Shown: piece by piece, positions 8,467 to 16,504 of the stretch
How the letters are laid out: every line of letters starts with the position of its first letter
Position numbering within the stretch: position 1 is the stretch's first letter
Assembly: GCF_042654985.1 (NCBI RefSeq)
Contig: NZ_JBHSMT010000001.1
Span: 1-64,000, forward strand
Reading direction: 5' to 3'
DNA from: Paraherbaspirillum soli
GTDB taxonomy: Bacteria; Pseudomonadota; Gammaproteobacteria; Burkholderiales; Burkholderiaceae_D
DNA length: 64,000 nucleotides
Made by a program: the position numbers and the translations under genes
The notes under the pieces: model-generated
Told to the model about the DNA's origin: nothing
Database searches by the model: none
What the model saw: the letters and a program-made list of their open reading frames with translations, nothing else

Positions 8467-9471
8467 TTAATAAATCCGTTCCACGCTGTAACCGCGTTGC
8501 CGCAGCAGCGCCGGTACGCTGTTGCTGCCCACCAGATGCAGGATGCCGATGCCGGCAAACGCGGTCGGCGTCGATTTCAGCAGCTTGCCGATGCCGTCCG
8601 CCAGCCCCGGATTGCGGCCGTCGAGCAGGGCGCGTTGCACGAATTTGCTGGAAAACGTCGCGTCATTGGTCAGCTCTTGCAGCATCGCCGCCAGCCCATC
8701 AAGATCGCCACCGCGCCACAATGCAACCAGCTGTAATGCCTTTTTCGCATTGGCCGGGTCGCTCATTCCGGTGACGGTATCTTGCAAGAAAAGGACTTGA
8801 TCTGAGATGGATAGATTGCCCATCAGCGACAGCTGCTGTTCAGCGCTCTCCAGTTCCACCAGCGGCTTGTGCTGGCTGTGTGCAAAGTCGGCCAGTACCG
8901 TGTCGACGCCGTATTGCGGTTGATAGCCGCTGCCGGTGTATTCGCTCAAAGCCAGCATCGTCGCCAGCAACCACGGTTTCATGACCGCCAAATTGGCTGT
9001 CGGCATGCCGTTTTTCTCCAGCAGCGCGCTGACGCTCTGTTGCAGTGCCGGCGGCAGGTCTTGCGTATTGGTGTTGCCGTCGGCGTACATGCCATATTTT
9101 TGCAATGACGGCATCATTGCCTGTGCGTTGCCCGGATCAAGTTCCAGCGCGATGCGGGACGATTGTTTTAGCGCCTGCCTGACCTTGGGATCGAGCGGAT
9201 AAAAATCGGCGCGACCGATGTGGATGGTGCCGAACAAATAGACCGTATGTCCGGCACGCTGGATCTTGAACAGCGCGCCGCCCTGGCGACTGACCTGAGT
9301 TTGCGCTTCGACGTCGGTCGCAACATCCTTGGCCGGCACTGCGGTCGGCAGCAGCAACAGCGCACCGAGAGTCAGCGGCAGGAGCAGGTGGTGCGGCCGC
9401 AAATGCGCCACGCGGCTGGGGCTCAGGCGATTAAGCAGGGCGCTCAATGTCACTATAATCTGGCTAAACAC
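8467..9471 (-). CDS. TraB/GumN family protein
   Basis: 334 residues from a GTG preceded by AGGAG with 5-nt spacing. An N-terminal hydrophobic segment (HHLLLPLTLGALLLLPTAVPA) is a signal peptide or anchor. The body has the family signatures LFGTIHIGRADFYPL near the start of the domain, ALELDPGN, and AFAGIGILHLVG plus LLRQRGYSVERI at the end. The family is related to Tiki-type metalloproteases; the bacterial role is unknown. It probably shares a transcript with mnmC and is divergent from the HAD gene, whose start is only about 20 bp away. Confidence 0.82.
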   Translation of the reverse strand: MFSQIIVTLSALLNRLSPSRVAHLRPHHLLLPLTLGALLLLPTAVPAKDVATDVEAQTQVSRQGGALFKIQRAGHTVYLFGTIHIGRADFYPLDPKVRQALKQSSRIALELDPGNAQAMMPSLQKYGMYADGNTNTQDLPPALQQSVSALLEKNGMPTANLAVMKPWLLATMLALSEYTGSGYQPQYGVDTVLADFAHSQHKPLVELESAEQQLSLMGNLSISDQVLFLQDTVTGMSDPANAKKALQLVALWRGGDLDGLAAMLQELTNDATFSSKFVQRALLDGRNPGLADGIGKLLKSTPTAFAGIGILHLVGSNSVPALLRQRGYSVERIY

Positions 9472-9492
9472 TTGTTCTCCTGGATAAAATTC

Positions 9493-10188
9493 GTGGCCAA
9501 TATTACACCGCTCTGGTTGTTCGATCTGGACAATACCTTGCACAACGCATCGCATGCTATTTTCCCGGCGATTCACGACAACATGAACGCGTTCATGGCG
9601 CGCACCCTGGGCGCGGGCGGCGCCGATGCCGATGCGGCCACCGTCGATGCGACCCGGGCCGAGTACTGGCGGCGTTACGGCGCGACTTTGCTGGGGCTGG
9701 TCAAGCATCATCAGGTGCGGCCGGAGGATTTTTTGCGCGAGGCGCATCGCTTCGACGATTTGCTGGGCATGATCCGGGCCGAGCGCGGCTTGATCAATTT
9801 GCTCAAGCGTCTGCCTGGACGCAAGATCTTGCTGACCAATGCGCCCTATCGTTATTCGCGCGACGTGATGCGCCATCTGCGCTTGCAGCGTCATTTCGGC
9901 AAGCATATTTCGATTGAGGCTATGCATGTGCATCGCCAATTGCGGCCGAAACCGTCGCGTCATTTATTGCGCCAGCTGATTGCGCGCGAGCGCACACCGG
10001 CCCGGCGCTGCATCCTGGTGGAAGACACCATCGCCACGCTGAAGGCGGCCAAGCGGGTCGGCATGCGCACGGTGTGGGTCACGCAATACCTGGACCGCAA
10101 TCCAAATCTGATAAAGCGCACCGGATACGTCGATGTCAAAGTAAAATCCGTGCGGCAGCTGGCAAGGAATTTGCACCGGCTGCGTTAG
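9493..10188 (+). CDS. HAD-superfamily pyrimidine 5'-nucleotidase
   Basis: 231 residues starting at a GTG (MANITPLWLFDLDNTL). Motif I DLDNT carries the nucleophile and acid/base Asp pair, KILLTNAPYRYS is motif II, RPKPSRHLL supplies the motif III Lys, and CILVEDTIATLKAAK is motif IV. This matches the pyrimidine 5'-nucleotidase (Sdt1/YjjG-like) subgroup, which dephosphorylates pyrimidine mononucleotides; the exact substrate is not deducible. Its start is separated from the divergent TraB/GumN start by 21 bp, so the promoters must overlap the opposite genes. Confidence 0.82.
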   Translation: MANITPLWLFDLDNTLHNASHAIFPAIHDNMNAFMARTLGAGGADADAATVDATRAEYWRRYGATLLGLVKHHQVRPEDFLREAHRFDDLLGMIRAERGLINLLKRLPGRKILLTNAPYRYSRDVMRHLRLQRHFGKHISIEAMHVHRQLRPKPSRHLLRQLIARERTPARRCILVEDTIATLKAAKRVGMRTVWVTQYLDRNPNLIKRTGYVDVKVKSVRQLARNLHRLR

Positions 10189-10320
10189 GTCACCTCTAAA
10201 ACCTACTGCGCGAGCCAATCTCGGGGCTGCAGGGTTGACATATTCGTCGCCGTACCTCCGTACGGCTGCGTGTCATCCCTCCCGACCTTGGATCGCTCGC
10301 TACGGTTTTAGAGGCGACCT
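10187..10320. repeat. 134-bp imperfect palindromic intergenic element
   Basis: 17-bp terminal inverted repeats with one mismatch (AGGTCACCTCTAAAACC at 10187-10203; GGTTTTAGAGGCGACCT at 10304-10320), and weaker internal complementarity (GCGCGAGCCAATCTCGGG against CCGACCTTGGATCGCTCG). The apex contains CGTACCTCCGTACG. No coding potential. It begins inside the HAD gene stop codon and ends about 60 bp before slmA. Confidence 0.75.
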
Positions 10321-10383
10321 GAAAAGCATATAGATTTCTTTTTTTAAGCCGATTAGCATCCGGCGATCACCAAGCGATAAATA

Positions 10384-10959
10384 ATGGCAACTAGTAAACC
10401 CGGCGAACGCAAACTCCAGATTCTCCAGACATTGGCGACAATGCTGGAACAACCCAAAGGCGAAAAAATCACCACCGCCGCGCTAGCCGCCAGGATCGAA
10501 GTGTCGGAGGCCGCGCTGTACCGGCATTTCGCCAGCAAGGCGCAAATGTTCGAGGGCTTGATCGATTTCATCGAGTCGACCGTGTTCGGCCTGGTTAATC
10601 AAATTACAGAGCAGCAGGAAAAAGGCTTGCATCAGGCGCAGGCGATTGCGCTGATGTTGTTGAATTTTGCGGAACGCAATCCGGGCATGACGCGGGTCAT
10701 CATCGGCGACGCGCTGGTGAATGAAGACGAGCGGCTGCAATTGCGCATGAACCAGTTTGTCGACCGCATCGAACTGGCGCTGAAACAGGCGCTGCGGATC
10801 GCCGCATCGCAGGGCGAGACCAACGCCGCGGAAACGGCGCTGCGCGCCAACATCCTGACCAGCTTCGTGCTGGGCCGCTGGCAGCGTTTCGCCAAGAGCC
10901 GCTTTCAGCAAAAGCCGAGCGACGATGCTCCGCAGCAGATTGCATTGATGCTGGTGTAG
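10384..10959 (+). CDS. slmA: Nucleoid occlusion factor SlmA (TetR family)
   Basis: 191 residues. The N-terminal TetR helix-turn-helix (KITTAALAARIEVSEAALYRHFASKAQMFEGL written here in two parts: KITTAALAARIEVSEAAL and YRHFASKAQMFEGL) is followed by the SlmA dimerisation region (LLNFAERNPGMTRVIIGDAL, VLGRWQRFAKSRF). SlmA binds chromosomal sites and blocks FtsZ ring assembly over the nucleoid. Length matches the family (about 190-200). The ATG has no strong ribosome-binding site. Stand-alone gene downstream of the palindromic element. Confidence 0.9.
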   Translation: MATSKPGERKLQILQTLATMLEQPKGEKITTAALAARIEVSEAALYRHFASKAQMFEGLIDFIESTVFGLVNQITEQQEKGLHQAQAIALMLLNFAERNPGMTRVIIGDALVNEDERLQLRMNQFVDRIELALKQALRIAASQGETNAAETALRANILTSFVLGRWQRFAKSRFQQKPSDDAPQQIALMLV

Positions 10960-11073
10960 TCGGCTTCTCCGGTGCTTGCACGCTTGTGCGAGTGTGGTTG
11001 AAAAGCTACACTTGCACGCTATCAACGCCGACTCCGGCGCCGCTGCAAGTCAAACCATCATGGAGCGCATCAC

Positions 11074-12246
11074 ATGAAGCAAGCATGGCTGGGAACCACC
11101 CTTTCCGCAGTATTGGCACTGACGCTAGGCACCGGCGCCGGCACCGCAAGCGCGCAGATCAAAGTGGGCGTGAGCGTGTCGGCCACCGGCCCGGCAGCAT
11201 CGCTCGGCATCCCGGAAAAGAATACCTTCGCCTTGCTGCCCAAGGAAATCGCGGGCCAGAAGGTGCAATACATCGTGCTCGACGATGCGACCGACACCAC
11301 TATCGCGGTCAAGAATGCGCGCAAGTTGGTCAGTGAAGAAAAAGTGGATTTGCTGATCGGCTCGACCGCCGTCCCCGGCTCGCTGGCGATGAGCGACGTG
11401 GCGGCCGAATCCGGCACGCCGATGATTTCGATGGCGGCTTCGGCCTCGCTGGTGGAGCCGGTCGATGCCAAGCGCCGCTGGATTTTCAAGACGCCGCAAA
11501 ACGATTCGCACATGGCGACCGCGATCATCGCCCACATGGCCGATGCGGGTGTCAAGAGCGTTGCCTTTATCGGCTTTTCCGACGCCTACGGCGAGGGCTG
11601 GTATCGCGAATTTTCCAAGCTGGCCGAGCTGCGCAAGATCAAGATCGTCGCCAATGAGCGTTTCACCCGCAACGACACTTCGGTCACCGGCCAGGTCTTG
11701 AAGATGGTCAGCGCCAATCCCGATGCGGTGCTGATCGCCGGCGCCGGCACGCCCGCCGCGCTGCCGCAAAAAACGCTGAAGGAACGCGGCTACAAAGGCC
11801 GCATCTATCAAACCCACGGCGTTGCCAACAACGACTTCCTGCGGGTCTGCGGCAAGGATTGCGAAGGCACTTTGCTGCCGGCCGGACCGCTGCTGGTGGC
11901 GGAACAGCTGCCCGACAACAATCCGGTCAAGAAATCGGCGATGGCTTATCGTACCGCTTACGAAAAAGCCTACGGCGCCGGCAGCATTTCAACCTTTGGC
12001 GGTCATGCCTGGGATGCCGGCTTGCTGCTGGCCGCGGCAACCCCGCAAGCGCTCAAAAAAGCCCAGCCCGGCAGCAAGGAATTCCGCGCTGCCCTGCGCG
12101 ACGCCATCGAGTCCATCAAGAACCTGCCGGTATCGCACGGCATCGTCAATATGAGCCCGACCGACCACGTCGGCTTCGACCAGCGCGCGCGCGTGATGGT
12201 GCAAGTGGTCAACGGCAAATGGAAATTGCTGGGCGCAGCGCAATAA
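11074..12246 (+). CDS. Branched-chain amino-acid type ABC transporter substrate-binding protein
   Basis: 390-residue periplasmic binding protein of the LivK type (Peripla_BP_6). Signal peptide MKQAWLGTTLSAVLALTLGT..ASA, then QIKVGVSVSATGPAASLG, the SSTAVPG-like loop GSTAVPGSLAMSDVAAE, and SFVGFSDAYGEGW-like AFIGFSDAYGEGW. TGGAGCG lies about 12 bp before the ATG. It heads the transporter cluster but is separated from livH by a ~200-bp palindromic element. Ligand class (branched-chain amino acids, amides or aromatic acids) cannot be told from sequence. Confidence 0.85.
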   Translation: MKQAWLGTTLSAVLALTLGTGAGTASAQIKVGVSVSATGPAASLGIPEKNTFALLPKEIAGQKVQYIVLDDATDTTIAVKNARKLVSEEKVDLLIGSTAVPGSLAMSDVAAESGTPMISMAASASLVEPVDAKRRWIFKTPQNDSHMATAIIAHMADAGVKSVAFIGFSDAYGEGWYREFSKLAELRKIKIVANERFTRNDTSVTGQVLKMVSANPDAVLIAGAGTPAALPQKTLKERGYKGRIYQTHGVANNDFLRVCGKDCEGTLLPAGPLLVAEQLPDNNPVKKSAMAYRTAYEKAYGAGSISTFGGHAWDAGLLLAAATPQALKKAQPGSKEFRAALRDAIESIKNLPVSHGIVNMSPTDHVGFDQRARVMVQVVNGKWKLLGAAQ

Positions 12247-12258
12247 AAGTTAAAGAAC

Positions 12259-12453
12259 GTAGGTCGGAAAAGCGCAGCGCCTTCCGACGTCCCTGCGAAC
12301 CGCTAGGCAAAGCCAAGGGCTTGACCGGCTGATGCGATTCCCGCCGTCGGAAGGGTGTAGCAGGGGTTTCAGATGGCATGCCATCTGCCTGCGGAACGGT
12401 ATCCGCTTGCTAGCGGATACGCGCCCTGCAAGGGCTGCGCTTTTCCGACCTAC
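12259..12453. repeat. Nested palindromic element between the binding-protein and livH genes
   Basis: A perfect 20-bp inverted repeat closes the element: GTAGGTCGGAAAAGCGCAGC at 12259-12278 and its complement at 12434-12453. Inside are a second pair (CTTCCGACG / CGTCGGAAG), the perfect 16-bp palindrome AGATGGCATGCCATCT and the hairpin GTATCCGC..GCGGATAC. It resembles an enlarged version of the 330-425 repeat. No gene is supported inside it, though the livH frame stays open back to 12373. Confidence 0.75.
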
Positions 12454-12492
12454 GATACAAATCAATACGCGACTCATAGTCAGGCCTCCCAC

Positions 12493-13539
12493 ATGGATCT
12501 ATCTATCGCCGCCATCCTGGCTCAGGATGGCATCACCAGCGGCGCCGTGTACGCGTTGCTGGCGCTCGCGCTGGTGCTGGTGTTTTCAGTCACGCGCGTC
12601 ATCTTCATTCCGCAAGGCGAGTTTGTGGCGTTCGGCGCACTGACGCTGGCGGCGCTGCAATCCGACAAATTCCCGCTGTCGGCAACTCTGCTGCTGGTGC
12701 TCGGCCTATTGTGTTTTGTCCAGGAAGCCTGGGCCATTGTTCGCAGCCGTCAGACGGTCATGCGCGGCATGCTGATGGCGCTGGTGAAGTTTGTCGTGCT
12801 GCCGCTGGCGATTGTCGCCGCAACCCGGCTCTACGGTCATGCGTCGTTGCCGATGGCCTTGCAGGTTTTATTGACTTTGCTGATCGTGGTGCCGATGGGG
12901 CCGATGATTTACCGGCTGGCGTTTCAGCCGCTGGCGGAGGCCAGTACGCTGGTGCTGCTGATCGTTGCGGTCGGCGTGCATTACGCGTTGACCGGCATCG
13001 GGCTGCTGATGTTCGGCGCCGAAGGATCGCGTACCGCGCCATTTTCCGATGCCCGTTTTGAGATCGGCGGCTTGACGGTATCGGGCCAGAGCGTGGTCAT
13101 CGTGGCGGTCGCGGCGCTGTTGATCCTGGCGCTGTATGTGTATTTTGAACGCGCACTGTCCGGCAAGGCGCTGCGGGCGACCGCGGTGAATCGGCTCGGT
13201 GCGCGCCTGGTCGGGATCGGCACCGGCCAAGCCGGGCGGCTCGCGTTCACGCTGGCGGCCGCATTGGGCGCCTTGTGCGGGGTGCTGATCGCGCCGTTGA
13301 CCACGGTGTATTACGACAGCGGCTTCCTGATCGGGCTGAAGGGGTTTGTCGGCGCCATCCTGGGCGGCCTCGGCAGTTATCCGCTGGCCGCTGCCGGGGC
13401 CTTGCTGGTCGGCCTGCTGGAATCGTATTCGTCGTTTTGGGCCAGCGCTTTCAAGGAAGTGATTGTGTTCACGTTGATCATTCCGGTGCTGCTGTGGCGC
13501 TCGCTGCGCAGCAAGTCGGTCGACGAGGGAGATCAATGA
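12493..13539 (+). CDS. livH: Branched-chain amino-acid type ABC transporter permease LivH
   Basis: 348-residue inner-membrane permease with about eight or nine hydrophobic helices. Family signatures: GAVYALLALALVLVFSVTRV near the N-terminus, RATAVNRLGARLVGI (cytoplasmic coupling loop) and GLKGFVGAILGGLGSYPLAA. I start it at the ATG at 12493 (MDLSIAAILAQDG), which matches family N-termini; the frame remains open upstream through repeat DNA, which I regard as accidental. The insertion of ~60 residues of extra hydrophobic sequence after residue 60 makes it longer than typical 290-residue LivH. ATGA overlap with the next gene. Confidence 0.87.
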   Translation: MDLSIAAILAQDGITSGAVYALLALALVLVFSVTRVIFIPQGEFVAFGALTLAALQSDKFPLSATLLLVLGLLCFVQEAWAIVRSRQTVMRGMLMALVKFVVLPLAIVAATRLYGHASLPMALQVLLTLLIVVPMGPMIYRLAFQPLAEASTLVLLIVAVGVHYALTGIGLLMFGAEGSRTAPFSDARFEIGGLTVSGQSVVIVAVAALLILALYVYFERALSGKALRATAVNRLGARLVGIGTGQAGRLAFTLAAALGALCGVLIAPLTTVYYDSGFLIGLKGFVGAILGGLGSYPLAAAGALLVGLLESYSSFWASAFKEVIVFTLIIPVLLWRSLRSKSVDEGDQ

Positions 13540-15341
13540 TGCGCAAGTTTTCTGCTGCTGTGGTGCCGTTCGCGGCTTTGGCGGTCGTCATCGCGCTGCT
13601 GCCGGTCTTGCCGACGCCGGAGTTCTGGATCACGCTGGCCAATTACATCGGCTTGTACGCGATCGTTGCGCTGGGGCTGGTGCTGCTGACCGGCGTCGGC
13701 GGCCTGACCTCGTTCGGCCAGGCCGCATTCGTCGGTCTCGGCGCTTATTCGACCGCTTATCTGAGTACGCAGTGCGGCTTATCGCCGTGGTTCGGTTTGC
13801 TGGCAGGGCTAGTCGTGACCATGTTGGCGGCGCTCGCCATCGGCGCCATCACGATGCGTCTGTCCGGCCATTACCTGCCGCTGGGGACGATTGCCTGGGC
13901 GCTGTCGCTGTATTTCCTGTTCGGTAACCTGGAGTTCCTCGGCAAATACGACGGCTTGAACGGGATTCCCGCGATCGACCTGTTCGGCGTCACGCTCGAT
14001 AGCGGCCGCAAGATGTATTACCTGATCTGGCTGGTGCTGCTGCTGGCCTTGCTCGGCGTGCAAAACCTGTTGAATTCGCGGCCCGGCCGCGCGATTCGCG
14101 CACTCAACGGCGGCGGTTTGATGGCGGAGGCGATGGGCGTTGATACGGCCAGGATCAAGGTATTGATTTTTGTGCTGGCGGCTTTGCTGGCGAGTGTGTC
14201 CGGCTGGTTGTACGCGCACTTGCAACGCTCGGTCAATCCGACCCCGTTCGGCCTCAATGCCGGGATCGAATACCTGTTCATGGCGGTGGTGGGCGGTGCC
14301 GGGTATGTGTGGGGTGCGCTGCTCGGATCGACCTTGCTGACCTTGCTGAAGGACCAGCTGCAATCGCTGTTGCCGAAACTGCTGGGCGCCAACGGCAATT
14401 TTGAAACCATCGTGTTCGGCATCCTGATGGTGCTGCTGTTGCAGCGCGCCCGCGATGGTCTGTGGCCCTATCTGCGCAAATGGCGGCCGCAGCGGCCGCT
14501 TGCCGTCGCGCCGGCTTCCGCTCCGGCCTTGCCGGTCCGTACCAAGCATGCGGCGGGTGAGGTGGTGCTGGAGATAGCCCGGGCCCGCAAAGAATTCGGC
14601 GGCCTAGTCGCGGTCAACGATATCGGCTTTACTGTGCGCGCGGCGGAAATCGTCGGCTTGATCGGTCCCAACGGGGCCGGCAAATCGACCATGTTCAACC
14701 TGGTTACCGGAGTGCTGCCGCTGACTTCCGGCGCGATCAAATTCCGTTCGCACGGTGAGTTGCAGCGGATCGACGGCTTGCCGTCGCGCCAGATCGTGCG
14801 CCGCGGCATCGCCCGCACCTTCCAGCATGTGCACCTGATGCCGGCCATGACGGTATTGGAAAACGTCGCGCTTGGCGCCCATTTGCGCGGCACGCATGGC
14901 GACGTGATCGGAGTCGCCGCCAGCATCGTCCGCCTCAACCAGACCGAAGAGCAGGCCCTGTTGTTCGAAGCCAAAACGCAGCTGGAGCGGGTCGGCCTGG
15001 GTCAGCTGCTGTACGCGGAAGCCGGCAGCCTGGCGCTCGGCCAGCAGCGGATTCTGGAAATTGCGCGGGCGCTGTGTTGCGATCCGACTTTGTTGCTGCT
15101 GGACGAACCGGCTGCGGGTTTGCGTTATCAAGAGAAGCAGGCGCTGGCCGACTTGCTGCGCAAGCTGAAAGCCGAGGGCATGAGCATCCTGTTGGTGGAG
15201 CATGACATGGACTTTGTGATGAATTTGACCGATCGGCTGGTGGTGATGGAATTCGGCACCAAGATTGCCGAAGGTTTGCCGGCCGAGGTGCAGCAGCATC
15301 CGGCGGTGCTGGAAGCCTATCTGGGAGGGATCGATGAATAA
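13536..15341 (+). CDS. Fused LivM permease and LivG ATPase
   Basis: 601 residues. Residues 1 to about 325 form the LivM permease (TGVGGLTSFGQAAFVGLGAY; AIRALNGGGLMAEAMGVD coupling loop; FMAVVGGAGYVWGALLGS). A ~25-residue linker leads to a LivG ATPase from about residue 345: Walker A GPNGAGKST near 376, IARTFQHVHLM Q-loop, signature SLALGQQRILEIARAL, Walker B LLLLDEPAAGL. The signature loop is LALGQQ rather than the common LSYGQQ. Such permease-ATPase fusions occur in Burkholderiales. Start overlaps livH (ATGATG) and its stop overlaps livF. Confidence 0.87.
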   Translation: MMRKFSAAVVPFAALAVVIALLPVLPTPEFWITLANYIGLYAIVALGLVLLTGVGGLTSFGQAAFVGLGAYSTAYLSTQCGLSPWFGLLAGLVVTMLAALAIGAITMRLSGHYLPLGTIAWALSLYFLFGNLEFLGKYDGLNGIPAIDLFGVTLDSGRKMYYLIWLVLLLALLGVQNLLNSRPGRAIRALNGGGLMAEAMGVDTARIKVLIFVLAALLASVSGWLYAHLQRSVNPTPFGLNAGIEYLFMAVVGGAGYVWGALLGSTLLTLLKDQLQSLLPKLLGANGNFETIVFGILMVLLLQRARDGLWPYLRKWRPQRPLAVAPASAPALPVRTKHAAGEVVLEIARARKEFGGLVAVNDIGFTVRAAEIVGLIGPNGAGKSTMFNLVTGVLPLTSGAIKFRSHGELQRIDGLPSRQIVRRGIARTFQHVHLMPAMTVLENVALGAHLRGTHGDVIGVAASIVRLNQTEEQALLFEAKTQLERVGLGQLLYAEAGSLALGQQRILEIARALCCDPTLLLLDEPAAGLRYQEKQALADLLRKLKAEGMSILLVEHDMDFVMNLTDRLVVMEFGTKIAEGLPAEVQQHPAVLEAYLGGIDE

Positions 15342-16089
15342 CATAGCCGATCCGATCCTGGAAGTTAGCGAGCTGCACGTCGCCTACGGCAAGGTCGAGG
15401 CGTTGCACGGCGCCGGTTTGCAAGTCGGTGCCGGCCAGATCGTGACCGTGATCGGTCCTAACGGCGCCGGCAAATCGACCATGTTGAATGCGATCGCCGG
15501 CGCCTTGCCGAACAACGGCAGCCTGCGCGGCACGGTGCGCTTGCGCGGCCAGGACATCGGCAGCGTCGCGATCGAAGCGCGGGTGGCGCGCGGCATGTGC
15601 CTGGTGCCTGAGACGCGTGAATTGTTTGCCAGTATGAGCGTGGAAGACAATCTGCTGCTCGGCAGCTATCGCCGCTATCAGGCGCGCGAGCGCGGCTACG
15701 CCGACCAGATGCCGCTGGTGTACGACTTGTTTCCGCGCTTGCGGGAGCGGCGCCGGCAGCCGGCCGGCACCCTGTCCGGCGGCGAGCGGCAAATGCTGGC
15801 GCTGGGCCGGGCCTTGATGGCCAAGCCGCAACTGCTGCTGCTGGACGAGCCCAGCCTCGGCCTGGCGCCGTTGATCGTCAGGGAAATTTTTCACATCATC
15901 GTGCGCCTGAAACAAACCGGCGTCGCCATCCTGCTGGTCGAACAAAACGCGCGCGCCGCGTTGCAGGCTGCCGATTACGCGTATGTGCTGGAAACCGGCG
16001 ACGTGGTGCTGGAGGGGCCGGCGGCGCAACTGGCGAACGATCCGAAGGTGATTGATACCTATCTGGGGTTGGTCAAAAAAGCGGGTTAA
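15334..16089 (+). CDS. livF: Branched-chain amino-acid type ABC transporter ATPase LivF
   Basis: 251-residue ATPase. Walker A GPNGAGKSTMLNAIAGAL, LVPETRELFASMSVEDNLLLG (LivF-typical Q-loop region), signature TLSGGERQMLALGRAL, Walker B LLLLDEPSLGLAPLIV, and switch His replaced in the usual LivF manner (LLVEQNARAALQAADYAYVL). The ATG at 15334 follows GGGAGGG and lies 8 bp inside the end of the LivM-LivG gene, so translation is coupled. It completes the transporter. Confidence 0.88.
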   Translation: MNNIADPILEVSELHVAYGKVEALHGAGLQVGAGQIVTVIGPNGAGKSTMLNAIAGALPNNGSLRGTVRLRGQDIGSVAIEARVARGMCLVPETRELFASMSVEDNLLLGSYRRYQARERGYADQMPLVYDLFPRLRERRRQPAGTLSGGERQMLALGRALMAKPQLLLLDEPSLGLAPLIVREIFHIIVRLKQTGVAILLVEQNARAALQAADYAYVLETGDVVLEGPAAQLANDPKVIDTYLGLVKKAG

Positions 16090-16149
16090 AAGTGACCGGC
16101 CAAGCCAGCCTGATTGTGCACGCCGGAAACATTTATGATAAATTCCTGG

Positions 16150-16172
16150 CTCGGCCGCATGGTGCGGCCGAG
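16150..16172 (+). terminator. Perfect hairpin between livF and the FMN riboswitch
   Basis: CTCGGCCGCA (16150-16159) and TGCGGCCGAG (16163-16172) form a 10-bp stem with a three-base loop directly before the aptamer. It lacks a T-run, so it could be an RNA-end or read-through-attenuating hairpin of the transporter operon, or a 5' stabilising hairpin of the ribH leader. Confidence 0.45.
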
Positions 16173-16173
16173 A

Positions 16174-16325
16174 TGTTCTCAGGGCGGGGTGCGATTCCCC
16201 ACCGGCGGTAATTGCGTGCAATGCGCATAGCCCGCGAGCGCTTGGAGCCGCGTTATTTGGCGACAAGGTCAGCAGACCCGGTGTGATTCCGGGGCCGACG
16301 GTATAGTCCGGATAAAGAGAGAACA
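16174..16325 (+). promoter_or_regulatory. FMN riboswitch (RFN element)
   Basis: Carries the conserved RFN blocks in order: TGTTCTCAGGGCGGGGTG, GATTCCCCACCGGCGGTAAT, AGCCCGCGAGCG, GACCCGGTGTGATTCCGGGG, GCCGACGGTATAGTCCGGAT and AAAGAGAGAACA. The terminal helix P1 is TGTTCTC (16174-16180) with GAGAACA (16319-16325). FMN binding to this class represses flavin synthesis or transport genes. A 179-nt expression platform separates it from the ribH ATG. Confidence 0.96.
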
Positions 16326-16472
16326 GGTTCCTGGAAGTGCTTAGAGATCTTGCTGCGCGGTCGTCGCATGACGTCGTGCGGCGTGCGATTTTTCGATTGA
16401 CCACGGTCGATCTGAATTCTGCACGTGCCAAGGATTTTGAGCCGCTTCCCGGTTCCTTTCGATCCAACGCGC

Positions 16473-16496
16473 CCTGTTTTTTTCATTAAACAGGAG
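16473..16496 (+). promoter_or_regulatory. Ribosome-binding-site sequestering hairpin of ribH
   Basis: CCTGTTT (16473-16479) pairs with AAACAGG (16488-16494), which overlaps the AGGAG Shine-Dalgarno (16492-16496) placed 8 nt before the ribH ATG. CCTGTT could alternatively pair with AACAGG at 16322-16327, whose first bases belong to the 3' strand of the aptamer P1 helix. This gives a plausible translational on/off switch coupled to FMN binding. The pairing is read from sequence; the mechanism is inference. Confidence 0.6.
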
Positions 16497-16504
16497 TCAT
16501 TCAA

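Noticed and set aside
12373..12492. N-terminal extension of LivH
   Set aside because: It would translate the palindromic element; family N-termini begin at 12493.
14935..16467. 510-codon minus-strand frame over livF and the FMN riboswitch
   Set aside because: It runs through the conserved aptamer and opposes two clear ATPase genes; no family motif seen.
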